A stretch of 64,000 nucleotides of DNA from Smithellaceae bacterium (GCA_030690945.1 JAUYFM010000058.1:36039-100038); one strand, 5' to 3'; numbered from the stretch's first letter, positions 42,905 to 52,768 are shown. Numbers and translations are program-made. The notes: generated from the letters alone by a model not told the origin.

Positions 42905-44860
42905 TTAAAATTTGATATTAACTCCCAAAAGACAGTTAATACCGGGCATGGGATAATCTTTTTTGTAAGCATAATTGACATTGGTCAGGTTTTCTCCGGC
43001 CAGAAACACATCCCCTCGCAACTTCGGCGACGGTAGCTTGAATTCCCAGCTGATTTTGCCGTTTAAAATCCAGAATCCGTCTATTTTGGCGATGCTGGTT
43101 CCCCCATAATTCAGGCTGCGATTATTGGCCACATATTGGGAATCCTGATAGGTTGTATCCAGACTTATTTTCAAATACTGGAAAAGGCGCAGATTACCAC
43201 CGGCCGATGCTGCCCACCGGGGCGCGTAAGGCAGGTTGTCCGGAGATCGTTTATAAATCCAGGTGCCTCCCGTAAACAGCGAAAGGTCTTTAATCGGTTC
43301 GAGAGTCAGGGTTGCCTCCAGACCTTGCGTTTCAAAGTCTGCGATATTTTCGTAGTGAGGCGGGGCGGGGCTTGTGATCATAATCAAACGATTGCTGCCT
43401 TTATCATGGAACCATGTCAGATCGGCATGGACTTTCCGGCCAAAAAAGCGGCTGATGCCTGCTTCAAAATGATCGACGGTTTCAGGATCAAGGTCTTTCC
43501 AACGTACGTTGTTACCCCAGAACATATTGGATTGGGCGACAACATAAAGCCCCGGGTAATTGATGCCTCTGCCGTAGAACAGATGAATATCCGTCAAAGG
43601 ATCTCTCAGGACAAGACCTGCCTGCGGAGCCCATCGGGCGTCGAAATCACTGTGGTTGTAATAACGAACGCCTGCAGAGGGAATCAATGTCCATTGTTTA
43701 GTCAGATTGAATTCGTGTCCAAGTGAAAGATGGGGCGACAGTATTCTAAATGTATCACGGGAAAAGTAGCTGTCAGGCCGGGACAGTTCCCTGTCGATGG
43801 TTACGGTTCCGGATGTGCAGTCCCAATCGGCTCCCGCCGTCAATGCGCCGCCTGTCCAGGGCTTGAATACCTCCCGGGCCCGAATGCCGTAATTATCGAA
43901 GTTGGTGATCGTATCATAATGGAAAAGACCGGCTAGATCATATTGATCCTTCCAGTTTGCTTCGCCGTTGTTCCAGTAAGCCTTCCAATCGCCTCTTACA
44001 AAATCGTAAGTATGTGCCAGGGTGGCAATGGCCAGATTGTCCTGGGTTTTGAAAGTGCCCTGTCTTTCCTGAGGACGATTTTCCGGCCCCGGATCGGAAG
44101 CATTGTTATGGGTTGCGTTGGCTGTAAGAGAAATCTTCCATTTATCGGAAAGTTGATGGCCGATGTGTCCAAAGTAATTCTGAAGTTCGCCTCCCGCGTT
44201 TTCCCTGTGTCCGCTGGACTGTTTGAAGCTTTGCAGCAGATAATAATCCGTATTTTTAATTTTGCCGCCATGCTCAACGGTTTCGATAAACGTATCATAG
44301 GATCCGCCGGCGAAATTCAAGCGCGTGAAAAAACCTTCTTCCTTTTGACTTTTCGTGATGATATTCACGGCGCCGGCTGTCATGTTGCCAAAAAGGACAG
44401 GCTGGGCGCCTTTATGAATTTCGATTCTATCCGCGATATCCACGCTCATGATATCCATTAGAGGATGCGTCCAGATACCGGCGAATTTCGGCACGCCGTC
44501 CACCAGCATTTGAATCTCCGCGCCGGGCCGGGAACTGCCCATGCCGCGGATGTAAATGGCTCCGCCGTCGCCGCCGCCAAAGCTTCCCACAAAATTATGG
44601 CGGGAGATAACGACGCCGGGTGTGCGCCGCAGTGCCGACGGCAGATCCTGCGCGTTTAAGTCATCAATTTGTTTCTTGCTGACGGTTGTGATTTGAGTCC
44701 CCGCGTCAGTTACCCGGTTTCCTTCGATAATCGGCGATGCCACGACAACCACTTCTTCCATCCGAACGGGCTTTTCTGCCTTTTGATCGGCGGCAGACAC
44801 CGGATATTGAAGTAAGAGTAAAACGAATACGCACAGTAACCAAAATAAATGTCGCTTCAT
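42905..44860 (-). CDS. TonB-dependent outer-membrane receptor
   Basis: 651 aa. Signal peptide MKRHLFWLLCVFVLLLLQ... cleaved after SAA; TonB box candidate MEEVVVVAS; plug domain (about 45-170: LPSALRRTPGVVISR, IYIRGMGSSRPGAE, LFGNMTAGAVNIITK); then a 22-strand barrel ending in the C-terminal Phe. ATG 44860 follows GGAGAG; the frame extends to 44935 without a ribosome site. First gene of the metal-uptake operon and divergent from nikR, so probably a nickel- or cobalt-complex receptor. Confidence 0.92.
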   Translation of the reverse strand: MKRHLFWLLCVFVLLLLQYPVSAADQKAEKPVRMEEVVVVASPIIEGNRVTDAGTQITTVSKKQIDDLNAQDLPSALRRTPGVVISRHNFVGSFGGGDGGAIYIRGMGSSRPGAEIQMLVDGVPKFAGIWTHPLMDIMSVDIADRIEIHKGAQPVLFGNMTAGAVNIITKSQKEEGFFTRLNFAGGSYDTFIETVEHGGKIKNTDYYLLQSFKQSSGHRENAGGELQNYFGHIGHQLSDKWKISLTANATHNNASDPGPENRPQERQGTFKTQDNLAIATLAHTYDFVRGDWKAYWNNGEANWKDQYDLAGLFHYDTITNFDNYGIRAREVFKPWTGGALTAGADWDCTSGTVTIDRELSRPDSYFSRDTFRILSPHLSLGHEFNLTKQWTLIPSAGVRYYNHSDFDARWAPQAGLVLRDPLTDIHLFYGRGINYPGLYVVAQSNMFWGNNVRWKDLDPETVDHFEAGISRFFGRKVHADLTWFHDKGSNRLIMITSPAPPHYENIADFETQGLEATLTLEPIKDLSLFTGGTWIYKRSPDNLPYAPRWAASAGGNLRLFQYLKISLDTTYQDSQYVANNRSLNYGGTSIAKIDGFWILNGKISWEFKLPSPKLRGDVFLAGENLTNVNYAYKKDYPMPGINCLLGVNIKF

Positions 44861-44936
44861 GCTGATACTCTTTCTCTCCGGAAATGAATTATTCGCTATA
44901 TTCATGATGATTACCGAGAAAGCGCAAGCAATCATT

Positions 44937-45004
44937 GTGTTACGAATTAATTTTTCGTGCCATAGAATGTTGTGACTGTCAATAAATAAAGTCGTTGAAT
45001 CACA
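44937..45004. promoter_or_regulatory. Candidate NikR operators between TonB receptor and nikR genes
   Basis: GTGTTAC at 44937-44943 equals the half-site described for geobacterial NikR; an imperfect mate (TTCGTGCCAT, ending near 44963) makes the palindrome GTGTTACGAA..TTCGTGCCAT. A second pair is TGTGA 44971-44975 with TCACA 45000-45004. Either could let NikR repress both divergent transcripts. Confidence 0.4.
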
Positions 45005-45084
45005 GGAAGGATTAATTGAAATATATCGCTTGACCCCTTGATGTTTTATTTTATATAAAAAGAAAAAATCACACGGAGATATTG

Positions 45085-45507
45085 ATGATGGCCTCCAAAC
45101 TGGTGCGATTTGGCGTGTCGCTGGAAGAAGATCTGTTGGTTCGATTCGACCAACGGATTAAACAGCGAAAATATACTAACCGCTCCGAAGCCATTCGCGA
45201 TTTGATCCGTGAAGAGCTAATCAAGAAAGAATGGACGGAAAACAAGGAAGTGACCGGAGCGATTACGCTGGTTTATGATCATCATACAAGAAAACTGGTT
45301 ACAAAAGTGCTCGATGTTCAGCATGATTACCATACCTGCATTCTGTCCAGCCAGCATATACATCTGGATCATCACAATTGTTTTGAAATCATTGTGACAA
45401 AGGGTAAATCGAAGGAAATTGAAGAACTTTATCAGAAATTAAAATCCATCAAAAGCGTTAAACACGTGGGTTTCATGATGGCAACCAAAGGGAAGAATTT
45501 AACCTGA
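45085..45507 (+). CDS. nikR: Nickel-responsive regulator NikR
   Basis: 140 aa ribbon-helix-helix repressor. N-terminal RHH (LVRFGVSLEEDLLVRFD, RSEAIRDLIREEL) and C-terminal ACT-like nickel domain. The square-planar nickel ligands are all present with E. coli spacing: His80, His91, His93 and Cys99 (HDYHTCILSSQHIHLDHHNC region). ATG 45085 lies 6 bases after GGAGA; a TTG one codon earlier is less likely. Divergent from the metal-uptake operon that it presumably represses when nickel is plentiful. Confidence 0.95.
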   Translation: MMASKLVRFGVSLEEDLLVRFDQRIKQRKYTNRSEAIRDLIREELIKKEWTENKEVTGAITLVYDHHTRKLVTKVLDVQHDYHTCILSSQHIHLDHHNCFEIIVTKGKSKEIEELYQKLKSIKSVKHVGFMMATKGKNLT

Positions 45508-45647
45508 ATAAAAATTTTCTTCTTAAGCCTACCTTCCGCTGATAAATCATCAATATATTTATTGCAATTACTTTTTACAATTCGCTGTTGTGATATTTTG
45601 TTTTTTATCTATAATGCAAATCCGAACGAAAAAAGGTAAGAAAAATT

Positions 45648-48029
45648 ATGGCCAAACTAACATTAGAAGAATGGATCGCCAGGCTCAAGAAGAACAAAAG
45701 CTTCAATGCCAACGCGTCGGCCATTGTGGAGATACCGGCAAAGCAAGGCGAATGGGAAGACTATCCCACGTGGGTAAATCCCCGGTTGCTTTCCGTCTTA
45801 CAAAAGCGTGGTATGGAGAAACTCTACAAGCATCAGGCACAGGCGGTACGCTTTATCCGTAACGGTCAGGATGTCGTGCTGGTGACGCCGACAGCCAGCG
45901 GCAAGACCCTTTGCTATAATCTTCCGGTGTTGCAAAGCATTCTCGATGAACCGGAAACGCGCGCCCTGTATTTATTTCCGACCAAGGCGCTGGCCCAAGA
46001 TCAGATGCATGAAGCGCACAGCCTGATTACCGATCTCGCAGCCGACATCAAAACATTCACCTACGACGGCGATACACCCGACGACGCGCGCCAGGCCATC
46101 CGCAGGCAGGGGCACATTGTCGTCACCAATCCCGACATGCTGCACGCGGGCATTCTGCCGCATCATACCAAGTGGCAGAAGCTCTTCATGAATTTAAAAT
46201 ACATCGTCATCGACGAACTGCATATTTACCGGGGCATCTTCGGCTCGCACTTTGCCAACGTCGTCCGCAGGCTGGTTAGGATCTGCCATTTCTACGGGGC
46301 CAATCCCGTGTTTGTCTGCTGTTCGGCCACAGTGGCCAATCCGCGCGAGCATGCCGAAAAAATACTGGAGCGCGAGGTTGCCTTGCTCGATAAAAGCGGC
46401 GCGCCCACGGCCGCCAAAACGTTTGTGCTTTATAATCCGCCCATCGTCAACCGCGAACTGGGCATTCGCCAGAGCGCGATGACGCCGGCGCGCAAGATCG
46501 CTTCCGATCTGATCGACAACAACATCCAGACCATCGTTTTTGCCACCAGCCGCCTCAATGTCGAAGTGTTGACCAAATATCTCAAAGATAAATTTGTCAA
46601 AACCAAACCGAAGGACGATCATTTTGTGACCGGCTACCGCGGCGGTTATCTGCCGAATCTGCGTCGTGAAATAGAAAGCGGTTTGCGGACGCGCGAAGTG
46701 ATGGGCGTGATCAGCACCAACGCCCTGGAACTGGGTATTGATATCGGCAATCTGGAAGCCTGCATCATGGCCGGCTACCCCGGCTCGATTGCCAGCACCT
46801 GGCAGCAGGCCGGACGCGCAGGCAGACGCACAGGAAGATCGCTCGCGATCCTGATTGCACGGAGCAATCCGCTTGATCAGTTCATCATGGAAAATCCCGA
46901 TTACTTTTTTGCGCTCTCTCCCGAGCATTGCCGCATCAATCCCGACAATCTACTGATTCTGTTGCATCACATTAAAAGCGCGGCTTTTGAATTGCCCTTT
47001 GAAAAAGGCGAAAAATTCGGCGGCGAAAATCTGGAGGAGTTTCTGCAATATCTGGAAGAAAAAGGCGTGCTGCACCGCGTAAGCGACCGCTGGCACTGGG
47101 CGGCGGAAAGCTATCCGGCAGACGAGGTCAGCCTGCGGGCGATCAATCCGGAAAATGTGGTTGTGGTGGATACCACCGACGCAGGCAACCATAAAGTCAT
47201 TGCCGAAGTGGATTGGGACAGCGCATTTACCGCCGTGCATGATGAGGCCATCTACATGCTGGCCTCCGAGCAATATCATGTGGACAAGCTCGACTTGGAA
47301 CGCAAGAAAGCCTACGTCCACAAGGTAGATGCCGATTACTACACCGACGCCATGACCTACACCAACGTACGGGTAATCGACTCTTTTGAAAGCCATACGG
47401 AGTCCGGAGCGATTGTGGAGCATGGCGAGGTGCAGGTGGTGCGGAAGGTGGTGGGCTACAAAAAAATCAAATTCTACACGTCCGAGAATCTGGGTTACGG
47501 CGATGTCAATCTGCCGGAAAAAGACATGCACACGACGAGCTACTGGTTTACCATTCCCCGCGACCAATTGCGCAAGCTGGAGTTCACCCCTGCGGAAATT
47601 ATCGACGGCTTGTCGGCGCTGGCCTATACACTGCAACATCTGTCAGCTATGTTTCTGATGGCGGACACGCACGACATCGACCGGTCGCTGGGCGACAAAT
47701 CAGGCGAATGGTTTGTCAGCCAGGGAAAAACCGGACGCGTCATCACATCGTTGAATGCGGGGAAACCGGAAATGACGGATAATAAAACCGGAGCAAGAAT
47801 TGACGAATTCGACCCGACCATTTTTGTTTTTGATTCCTATCCGGGCGGCATCGGTTTTTCCGAACTGCTTTATCATGAGCACGCCAATCTGCTATTGGCC
47901 GCCAAAAGCCTGATTGAAAAATGCCCCTGCGCCTACGGTTGCCCGTCCTGTGTCGGGCCGACGCTGGAAGTCGGCAAAACCGCCAAAGAAATAGTGCCGA
48001 AAATTGTCGAACTGGTGCTTGGAAAATGA
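45648..48029 (+). CDS. mrfA: DEAD/DEAH helicase with DUF1998 zinc domain (MrfA-like)
   Basis: 793 aa SF2 3'-5' DNA helicase of the MrfA/Hrq1 group. Walker A TPTASGKTLCYNLP near 81, DEAH-box variant VIDELHIYRG near 188, motif VI QQAGRAGRRTGRS near 385, and a C-terminal DUF1998 domain with four cysteines CPCAYGCPSCVGP that bind zinc. In Bacillus MrfA works with MrfB in excision of mitomycin C lesions. Here mrfB follows in the same direction after a palindromic repeat, so the pairing is conserved. Confidence 0.93.
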   Translation: MAKLTLEEWIARLKKNKSFNANASAIVEIPAKQGEWEDYPTWVNPRLLSVLQKRGMEKLYKHQAQAVRFIRNGQDVVLVTPTASGKTLCYNLPVLQSILDEPETRALYLFPTKALAQDQMHEAHSLITDLAADIKTFTYDGDTPDDARQAIRRQGHIVVTNPDMLHAGILPHHTKWQKLFMNLKYIVIDELHIYRGIFGSHFANVVRRLVRICHFYGANPVFVCCSATVANPREHAEKILEREVALLDKSGAPTAAKTFVLYNPPIVNRELGIRQSAMTPARKIASDLIDNNIQTIVFATSRLNVEVLTKYLKDKFVKTKPKDDHFVTGYRGGYLPNLRREIESGLRTREVMGVISTNALELGIDIGNLEACIMAGYPGSIASTWQQAGRAGRRTGRSLAILIARSNPLDQFIMENPDYFFALSPEHCRINPDNLLILLHHIKSAAFELPFEKGEKFGGENLEEFLQYLEEKGVLHRVSDRWHWAAESYPADEVSLRAINPENVVVVDTTDAGNHKVIAEVDWDSAFTAVHDEAIYMLASEQYHVDKLDLERKKAYVHKVDADYYTDAMTYTNVRVIDSFESHTESGAIVEHGEVQVVRKVVGYKKIKFYTSENLGYGDVNLPEKDMHTTSYWFTIPRDQLRKLEFTPAEIIDGLSALAYTLQHLSAMFLMADTHDIDRSLGDKSGEWFVSQGKTGRVITSLNAGKPEMTDNKTGARIDEFDPTIFVFDSYPGGIGFSELLYHEHANLLLAAKSLIEKCPCAYGCPSCVGPTLEVGKTAKEIVPKIVELVLGK

Positions 48030-48065
48030 TGAAGAACAAATGACGAGGAATCGTAGTGTGTCCCA

Positions 48066-48133
48066 CGCTGGCGGGGGTAGGGGGTGGTTTTTCCCCGGCT
48101 GTTTTCCACCTCCGCTACGCACCCCCGCCAGCG
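48066..48133 (+). repeat. Palindromic repeat family 3 between mrfA and mrfB
   Basis: CGCTGGCGGGGGT (48066-48078) pairs with ACCCCCGCCAGCG (48121-48133), with further complementarity inside (GGTGG/CCACC). A long GC-rich hairpin typical of dispersed REP sequences, inserted just upstream of the mrfB start. Confidence 0.7.
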
Positions 48134-48154
48134 GGGGATAAAAAGTGTGCATAT

Positions 48155-49486
48155 ATGAAATCGATTGATAAATTAAAGCGACTGACCGGCGAGGATGTTG
48201 CTCCAAAAAAGGAAGATCAGGCGCAAACCGCTCCTTCATCCTCGGAAAGGCAATCGCAGCTCGACGACCTGCGTCACAAGATTGAAAACGTTGTCTCGCG
48301 CGCGCAGACCCGAAGCCATACCGCGGCTGCCGAAGCGCAGATCCGCGGCAACCGAGAACTTTCCGAAATTCTTTCCGGCGAGGAAATTGAAAACGAGCAT
48401 GGCCGCTTTTTTCTGGCAAGCGACGTTGTGCGCGGTGGAAGTTCTCACGGCCACCGCAACATTCGCGAGGCATTTGATTTTGATATGACGGCGGCGGGCA
48501 TGCTCGCCAATAACCCCATCATCGGCTCGTATACCTCTTCAGACGCCCTGTTTCTGGATACGGAAACCACGGGACTGGCCGGCGGCACGGGCACAATGGC
48601 TTTTCTCATTGGCCTGGGCTGGTTTGAAGAAGGTCATTTTCAGGTCCGGCAGATTTTGGCGCGCGATTTTGGCGAAGAGAAAGCGGCGCTGACTTATCTT
48701 AAAGAGATTGCCGCACATAAAAAATTTCTTGTCACCTTCAACGGCAAGGCCTTCGACGTGAATCTGCTCACTACGCGTTTTATTATGAACCGGATGCACA
48801 GCGATCTTGCTGCACTTCCTCATATGGATTTACTGCATCCGTCGCGCCGCATTCTGGGACATCGCCTGGAAAACTGCCGCCTGGTCACTCTGGAGTCGGA
48901 TATCCTCGGCGTCCAGCGGGAAGGCGATATCCCCGGCTGGGAAATTCCGCAACGCTATTTCGACTGGCTGAAGAGGCGCGACCCCCGTTTGCTTGCCGAC
49001 ATCTTTGAACACAACCGTCTGGACGTGATTTCCATGGCGACACTCACCGCACATCTGGTCGAAATATTGACCGCACAGGCCATGGCACAATACACACATA
49101 CCGATGATTACCTGGCCGCCGCCCGTCTTTTATTGAAACGCGCCAACGAGCAGGGCGTACAAAAAATATTGGACATCTTTCTGGAAAAGACATGTTCGGA
49201 TTTTTCTCTCCAGTCGAAAAAGAAACTGGCGCAATTATACAAGCGCACCGGCAAAGTAAATGAAGCCGCGCACCTTTGGCAACAAATGGCCTCCTGTGAG
49301 CCTGTCGAGTTTTACGCCATTTCGGAACTGGCCAAGTGGCTGGAACACCACGAACGGGATTATCCTCAGGCCAAGGCACTCATTGAAAACGCATTGGCGG
49401 GAAACAACACGTTTTCAGACGACGAAAGAGACTCTCTGTCACATCGTTTAAAACGGTTAAATGCCAAATTGAAGACTTCACGGTAG
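48155..49486 (+). CDS. mrfB: RNase H-like exonuclease with TPR tail (MrfB-like)
   Basis: 443 aa. DEDD-type nuclease: LFLDTETTGLAGGTGTMAF (Asp/Glu of motif I), FNGKAFDVNLL (motif II Asp region), and LFEHNRLDVISM-like motif (reads IFEHNRLDVISMATL) near 285. The last 140 residues form TPR-like helical repeats. ATG 48155 starts the conserved part; codons upstream in frame belong to the repeat. Matches Bacillus YprB/MrfB, the nuclease partner of MrfA in DNA-damage excision. Confidence 0.9.
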   Translation: MKSIDKLKRLTGEDVAPKKEDQAQTAPSSSERQSQLDDLRHKIENVVSRAQTRSHTAAAEAQIRGNRELSEILSGEEIENEHGRFFLASDVVRGGSSHGHRNIREAFDFDMTAAGMLANNPIIGSYTSSDALFLDTETTGLAGGTGTMAFLIGLGWFEEGHFQVRQILARDFGEEKAALTYLKEIAAHKKFLVTFNGKAFDVNLLTTRFIMNRMHSDLAALPHMDLLHPSRRILGHRLENCRLVTLESDILGVQREGDIPGWEIPQRYFDWLKRRDPRLLADIFEHNRLDVISMATLTAHLVEILTAQAMAQYTHTDDYLAAARLLLKRANEQGVQKILDIFLEKTCSDFSLQSKKKLAQLYKRTGKVNEAAHLWQQMASCEPVEFYAISELAKWLEHHERDYPQAKALIENALAGNNTFSDDERDSLSHRLKRLNAKLKTSR

Positions 49487-49494
49487 CCTTTTTC

Positions 49495-49542
49495 CGTGCC
49501 AGTCACCCGCCCACGGGTGACGGTGAAACATCGCACGGCACG
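49495..49542. terminator. Hairpin between convergent mrfB and response-regulator genes
   Basis: Inner stem GTCACCCG (49502-49509) with CGGGTGAC (49514-49521) and outer arms CGTGCC (49495-49500) with GGCACG (49537-49542). Likely a two-way terminator or REP hairpin. Confidence 0.55.
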
Positions 49543-49585
49543 AAACAAACAGTCACCTCTGGGGAGTTGACGGTCACACAACGTA

Positions 49586-50968
49586 TCAGCTGCTTTCATA
49601 TTTCTCCAGCTTCTTGCGCAATGTCTTGCGGGTAATGCCAAGGCGCCGCGCCGCTTCGCTTTTGTTGCCACCGCAGGTGTTAATCGCCTCCAGGATACTT
49701 CTCTTTTCGACTTCTTCCAGCGGCAAATTGCCTGCAGCACTTGCCGATTGGCTTGCAGCGCCGCTTTGATCCTTGCTGCTCAAGCCCCCATCATCCGCCA
49801 TCAGGAGCGTTAGTTCGCCTTCATCAAGATAAGCATTTCGCGACAGCACCACGGCCCGCTCAATGGCGTTCATCAACTCCCGTACATTGCCCGGCCAGGG
49901 ATATTGCACCAGCTTTTCTATGGCCTGCGGTGTAAAATTTGTCACGTTCTTGGAATTCTTCACGGCAAATCCTTGCAGGAAATGCTGCGCCAAAAGTGGG
50001 ATGTCTTCCTTTCTTTCCCTCAGCGGCGGCACGGTGAGCGCCACCACATTGAGCCGGTAGAATAGATCCTCGCGGAATCGGCCCTGCTGAATTTCTTTTT
50101 TCAGATCCTTATTGGAAGCGGCAATCACGCGAACATCGACTTTGAGCACTTCCGAACCACCCACGCGAGTCAGCTCCCTTTCCTGTAAAACCCGCAGGAG
50201 CTTGACCTGCATGGCCTGCGACATCTCGCTTACTTCATCGAGAAAAATACTGCCGCCGTCGGCCTGAAGAAACTTCCCTTCCCTTTTGCGGTCCGCGCCG
50301 GTAAACGCGCCTTTTTCATGGCCAAACAACTCCGACTCCAGAAGCGTCTCGGTGAGCGCCGCGCAGTTGATTTTCACAAACGGCGCCTGCTTGCGGTTGC
50401 TGTTGGCGTGAATGGCGTTGGCGATCATTTCCTTGCCGGTGCCCGAATCTCCGGTGATCAGAATCGTGGCCTCCGTTGGGGCCACCTGTTCCACAATCTC
50501 CAGGAGCCGGACCATGGCGGAGCCCTGACCAATCATGTTTTGCCTATCGAATTTTTCGCCTAATCTCTCTTTGAGATATTCATTTTCTTTTTTCAGCAAA
50601 CTGTGCTCGGTTGCACGTTTAATCACGATTTGCAGTTCGTCAAAATCCAGCGGCTTGGTCAGATAATCATAAGCCCCTTTTTTCAGCGCGCTGACGGCTG
50701 TTTCCACTGATGCGTAAGCCGTCATGATAATCACCGGGATGGTCGGATTGATCTTTCTGATTTGATCCAGAGCCTCAATGCCCGACACTTTCATCATGCG
50801 GATATCCATCAGGATCAAATCAAAGGAGCGCCTGCGGACTTCTTCAATGGCTACAGCGCCGTCGTCCGCCTCGGCCACAGAATAGCCCCAGCCGCCCAGC
50901 AGTTTTTTCAGCATCACGCGATGGGCCAGATCGTCATCCACAATTAAGATTTCCAGTCCTTTTTTCAT
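49586..50968 (-). CDS. zraR: Sigma-54-dependent response regulator (ZraR/AtoC type)
   Basis: 460 aa NtrC-family regulator. Receiver domain with phospho-acceptor Asp55 (LILMDIRM) and Lys in YLTKPLDF; AAA+ domain with Walker A TGDSGTGKEMIA, the sigma-54 contact GAFTGAD and Walker B FLDEVSEMS; Fis-type helix-turn-helix at the end (NKSEAARRLGITRKTLRKKL). It overlaps the kinase gene by 4 bases. The divergent zraP-like gene has a sigma-54 promoter, the expected target. Confidence 0.92.
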   Translation of the reverse strand: MKKGLEILIVDDDLAHRVMLKKLLGGWGYSVAEADDGAVAIEEVRRRSFDLILMDIRMMKVSGIEALDQIRKINPTIPVIIMTAYASVETAVSALKKGAYDYLTKPLDFDELQIVIKRATEHSLLKKENEYLKERLGEKFDRQNMIGQGSAMVRLLEIVEQVAPTEATILITGDSGTGKEMIANAIHANSNRKQAPFVKINCAALTETLLESELFGHEKGAFTGADRKREGKFLQADGGSIFLDEVSEMSQAMQVKLLRVLQERELTRVGGSEVLKVDVRVIAASNKDLKKEIQQGRFREDLFYRLNVVALTVPPLRERKEDIPLLAQHFLQGFAVKNSKNVTNFTPQAIEKLVQYPWPGNVRELMNAIERAVVLSRNAYLDEGELTLLMADDGGLSSKDQSGAASQSASAAGNLPLEEVEKRSILEAINTCGGNKSEAARRLGITRKTLRKKLEKYESS

Positions 50969-52665
50969 TTTTCCATCTTCTCCTTTGCCGATAAAGAAAA
51001 GTGCAGCGTGACCTTTGTGCCGAATCCCGCTTTGCTCTCCGTTTGAATCATACCGCCGTGCGCATCCATAATTTTTTGCACAACCGCCAGCCCTAAACCG
51101 GTGCCCGCGGGTTTCGATGTGAAATACGGATCGTATATCCGCGGCAGGTCTTCTTCTTTGATGCCTGAACCGGTATCGGAAACCACCACGTCCATAAAAT
51201 CTTTTTGTGTTGCCAACTCAACCGACAACCGGCCGCCGTCGGGCATGGCCGACAAGGCATTGAGAAAAATATTGAGCAGCACCTGCTTGATTTTGTCCGG
51301 ATCAATATCTACCACCGGCAAATCATCGGATGCCTGGACGTCAATATCAACGGCATTCTTCCGGGCCGCAGCGTCCACCATCCTGATGGTGTGCCGTACC
51401 AGATCCGTCAGGTTCGTTTGTTCTTTTTTTAATGTGAGCGGCCGGGCAAATTCAATAAGCTGGCTGATCACCCGATTGAGTCTTTCGGTTTCCGCAATCA
51501 TAATATCCGCCGTCTCTTCGTCTTCTTTATTTCCGTACAGCCTTTCTCTGAAATAAACAGCAAAGCCCTTGATGGAGCTGAGCGGATTGCGAATTTCATG
51601 AGCCACACCAGCCGCAAGCGATCCGATGGCGTTGAGGTGACGGCTGCGGGCGACTTCCTGCTCCATCTGCCTGATGGCCGTTACATTCCGGGCCAGCAGG
51701 ATTTTCCCTTCGTGAACATCTTCATCGGCAAAAGCCGCCGCAACAACTTCCCATATTTGATCTCCATCTTTCGCGGATGAAATGACAACATCTTCTTCAA
51801 CTATATGGATTTGTTCATTGATGCTGCCCAAAACCCGCGAAACATTCACAGGTAAAAACAAGGATGCCTCCTGTCCGGCCACATCAAGAGAGGAACCTGT
51901 AATCAGACCCTGCGCCTGTTCATTGCAGGTGACGACTTTTCCAGCTTTATCCAGCGCCAAAAGCGCGATGGGCATGTTTTTCACAAGGGCTTCTGAAAAA
52001 ACGGTCATTCGTGAAAGGGATACGCGCGCCAGGCGATACGCCTGCACTAGAAAAAGGGACACAATGGCGAGAGATCCGATCAGAACAAGAACCAGCGCGG
52101 TCATCACCGTCCGAAATGTATCTTCCCGCGCCGCTTTTTCGATTTTATCCATGTTAAAGCCGACGAAAACAATTAAAGAAGGAGGGCGATCTCCCGTCGC
52201 GCGATCACCGCGCCGCGGAGAATACTCCCGGTAAACCTCAAACGTGCCCGCACCTTCAGGATTAGCTGTCTGCCGCCAGCGAATTTCCGTACCGGCATTT
52301 TTTTTCATATCGAGATCCAACCCGTAAGATCTGCCGAGCATCGAAGGATCGCTGTCTGCCAGAATTTGTCCCTGGCCGTCCGTCACAATCATGTAATCAA
52401 TATCCGGCTGCTGAGCAGTTTCCATGAGGAGCTTCTGAAGATAAAACGAATCCTGATCCAGATCCAATCGGCCGCGCAATCCTGCATCAAACGACTGAAT
52501 CAGTGTCGCGCCTTTTTCGACAAAAAGGGTAACCGCCTGATCTTTTCTTTGCTGAAACTGCATGAAAATCATCATGCCCAGGATCACAGATAAAACCGCA
52601 GTCGCGCTTATGGCAACCCAGACAGAAATATCAAAGCGAATTTTTTTCTTCTTTTTTTTCTCCAT
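50965..52665 (-). CDS. zraS: Membrane sensor histidine kinase (ZraS-like)
   Basis: 566 aa. Two transmembrane helices (about 13-35 and 190-215) enclose a periplasmic sensor loop of about 150 residues; then a PAS domain (about 235-340), a dimerisation/H-box AAGVAHEIRNPLSSIKG with the phospho-His, and the ATPase domain (NIFLNALSAMPDGG, DTGSGIKEEDL, GTGLGLAVV). ATG 52665 begins a Lys-rich juxtamembrane stretch; frames from 52737 lack a ribosome site. Partner of the overlapping response regulator; probable envelope-metal or stress sensor given the ZraP-like neighbour. Confidence 0.92.
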   Translation of the reverse strand: MEKKKKKKIRFDISVWVAISATAVLSVILGMMIFMQFQQRKDQAVTLFVEKGATLIQSFDAGLRGRLDLDQDSFYLQKLLMETAQQPDIDYMIVTDGQGQILADSDPSMLGRSYGLDLDMKKNAGTEIRWRQTANPEGAGTFEVYREYSPRRGDRATGDRPPSLIVFVGFNMDKIEKAAREDTFRTVMTALVLVLIGSLAIVSLFLVQAYRLARVSLSRMTVFSEALVKNMPIALLALDKAGKVVTCNEQAQGLITGSSLDVAGQEASLFLPVNVSRVLGSINEQIHIVEEDVVISSAKDGDQIWEVVAAAFADEDVHEGKILLARNVTAIRQMEQEVARSRHLNAIGSLAAGVAHEIRNPLSSIKGFAVYFRERLYGNKEDEETADIMIAETERLNRVISQLIEFARPLTLKKEQTNLTDLVRHTIRMVDAAARKNAVDIDVQASDDLPVVDIDPDKIKQVLLNIFLNALSAMPDGGRLSVELATQKDFMDVVVSDTGSGIKEEDLPRIYDPYFTSKPAGTGLGLAVVQKIMDAHGGMIQTESKAGFGTKVTLHFSLSAKEKMEK

Positions 52666-52710
52666 GCTTCTTGCACCTATTTTTTCCTGGATACAATTGG
52701 CCCATTTGGA

Positions 52711-52768
52711 TACCCTAATTGGGTACCTATTATCCATCTAATGACGTAAAAAGGCAAATCCTATTTGC
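52711..52768. promoter_or_regulatory. Candidate activator sites upstream of zraP-like promoter
   Basis: Two palindromes: TACCC TAATT GGGTA (52711-52725) and GCAAAT CCT ATTTGC (52754-52768). They lie 46 to 102 bases upstream of the -24 element, the distance at which NtrC-type activators bind. Confidence 0.45.

Noticed and set aside
44860..45085. Cobalamin riboswitch upstream of the TonB receptor
   Set aside because: No B12-box-like segment was seen; the region is short and holds palindromes that fit NikR better.
46194..46928. 244-codon minus-strand frame inside mrfA
   Set aside because: Antisense to conserved helicase motifs; composition shadow only.
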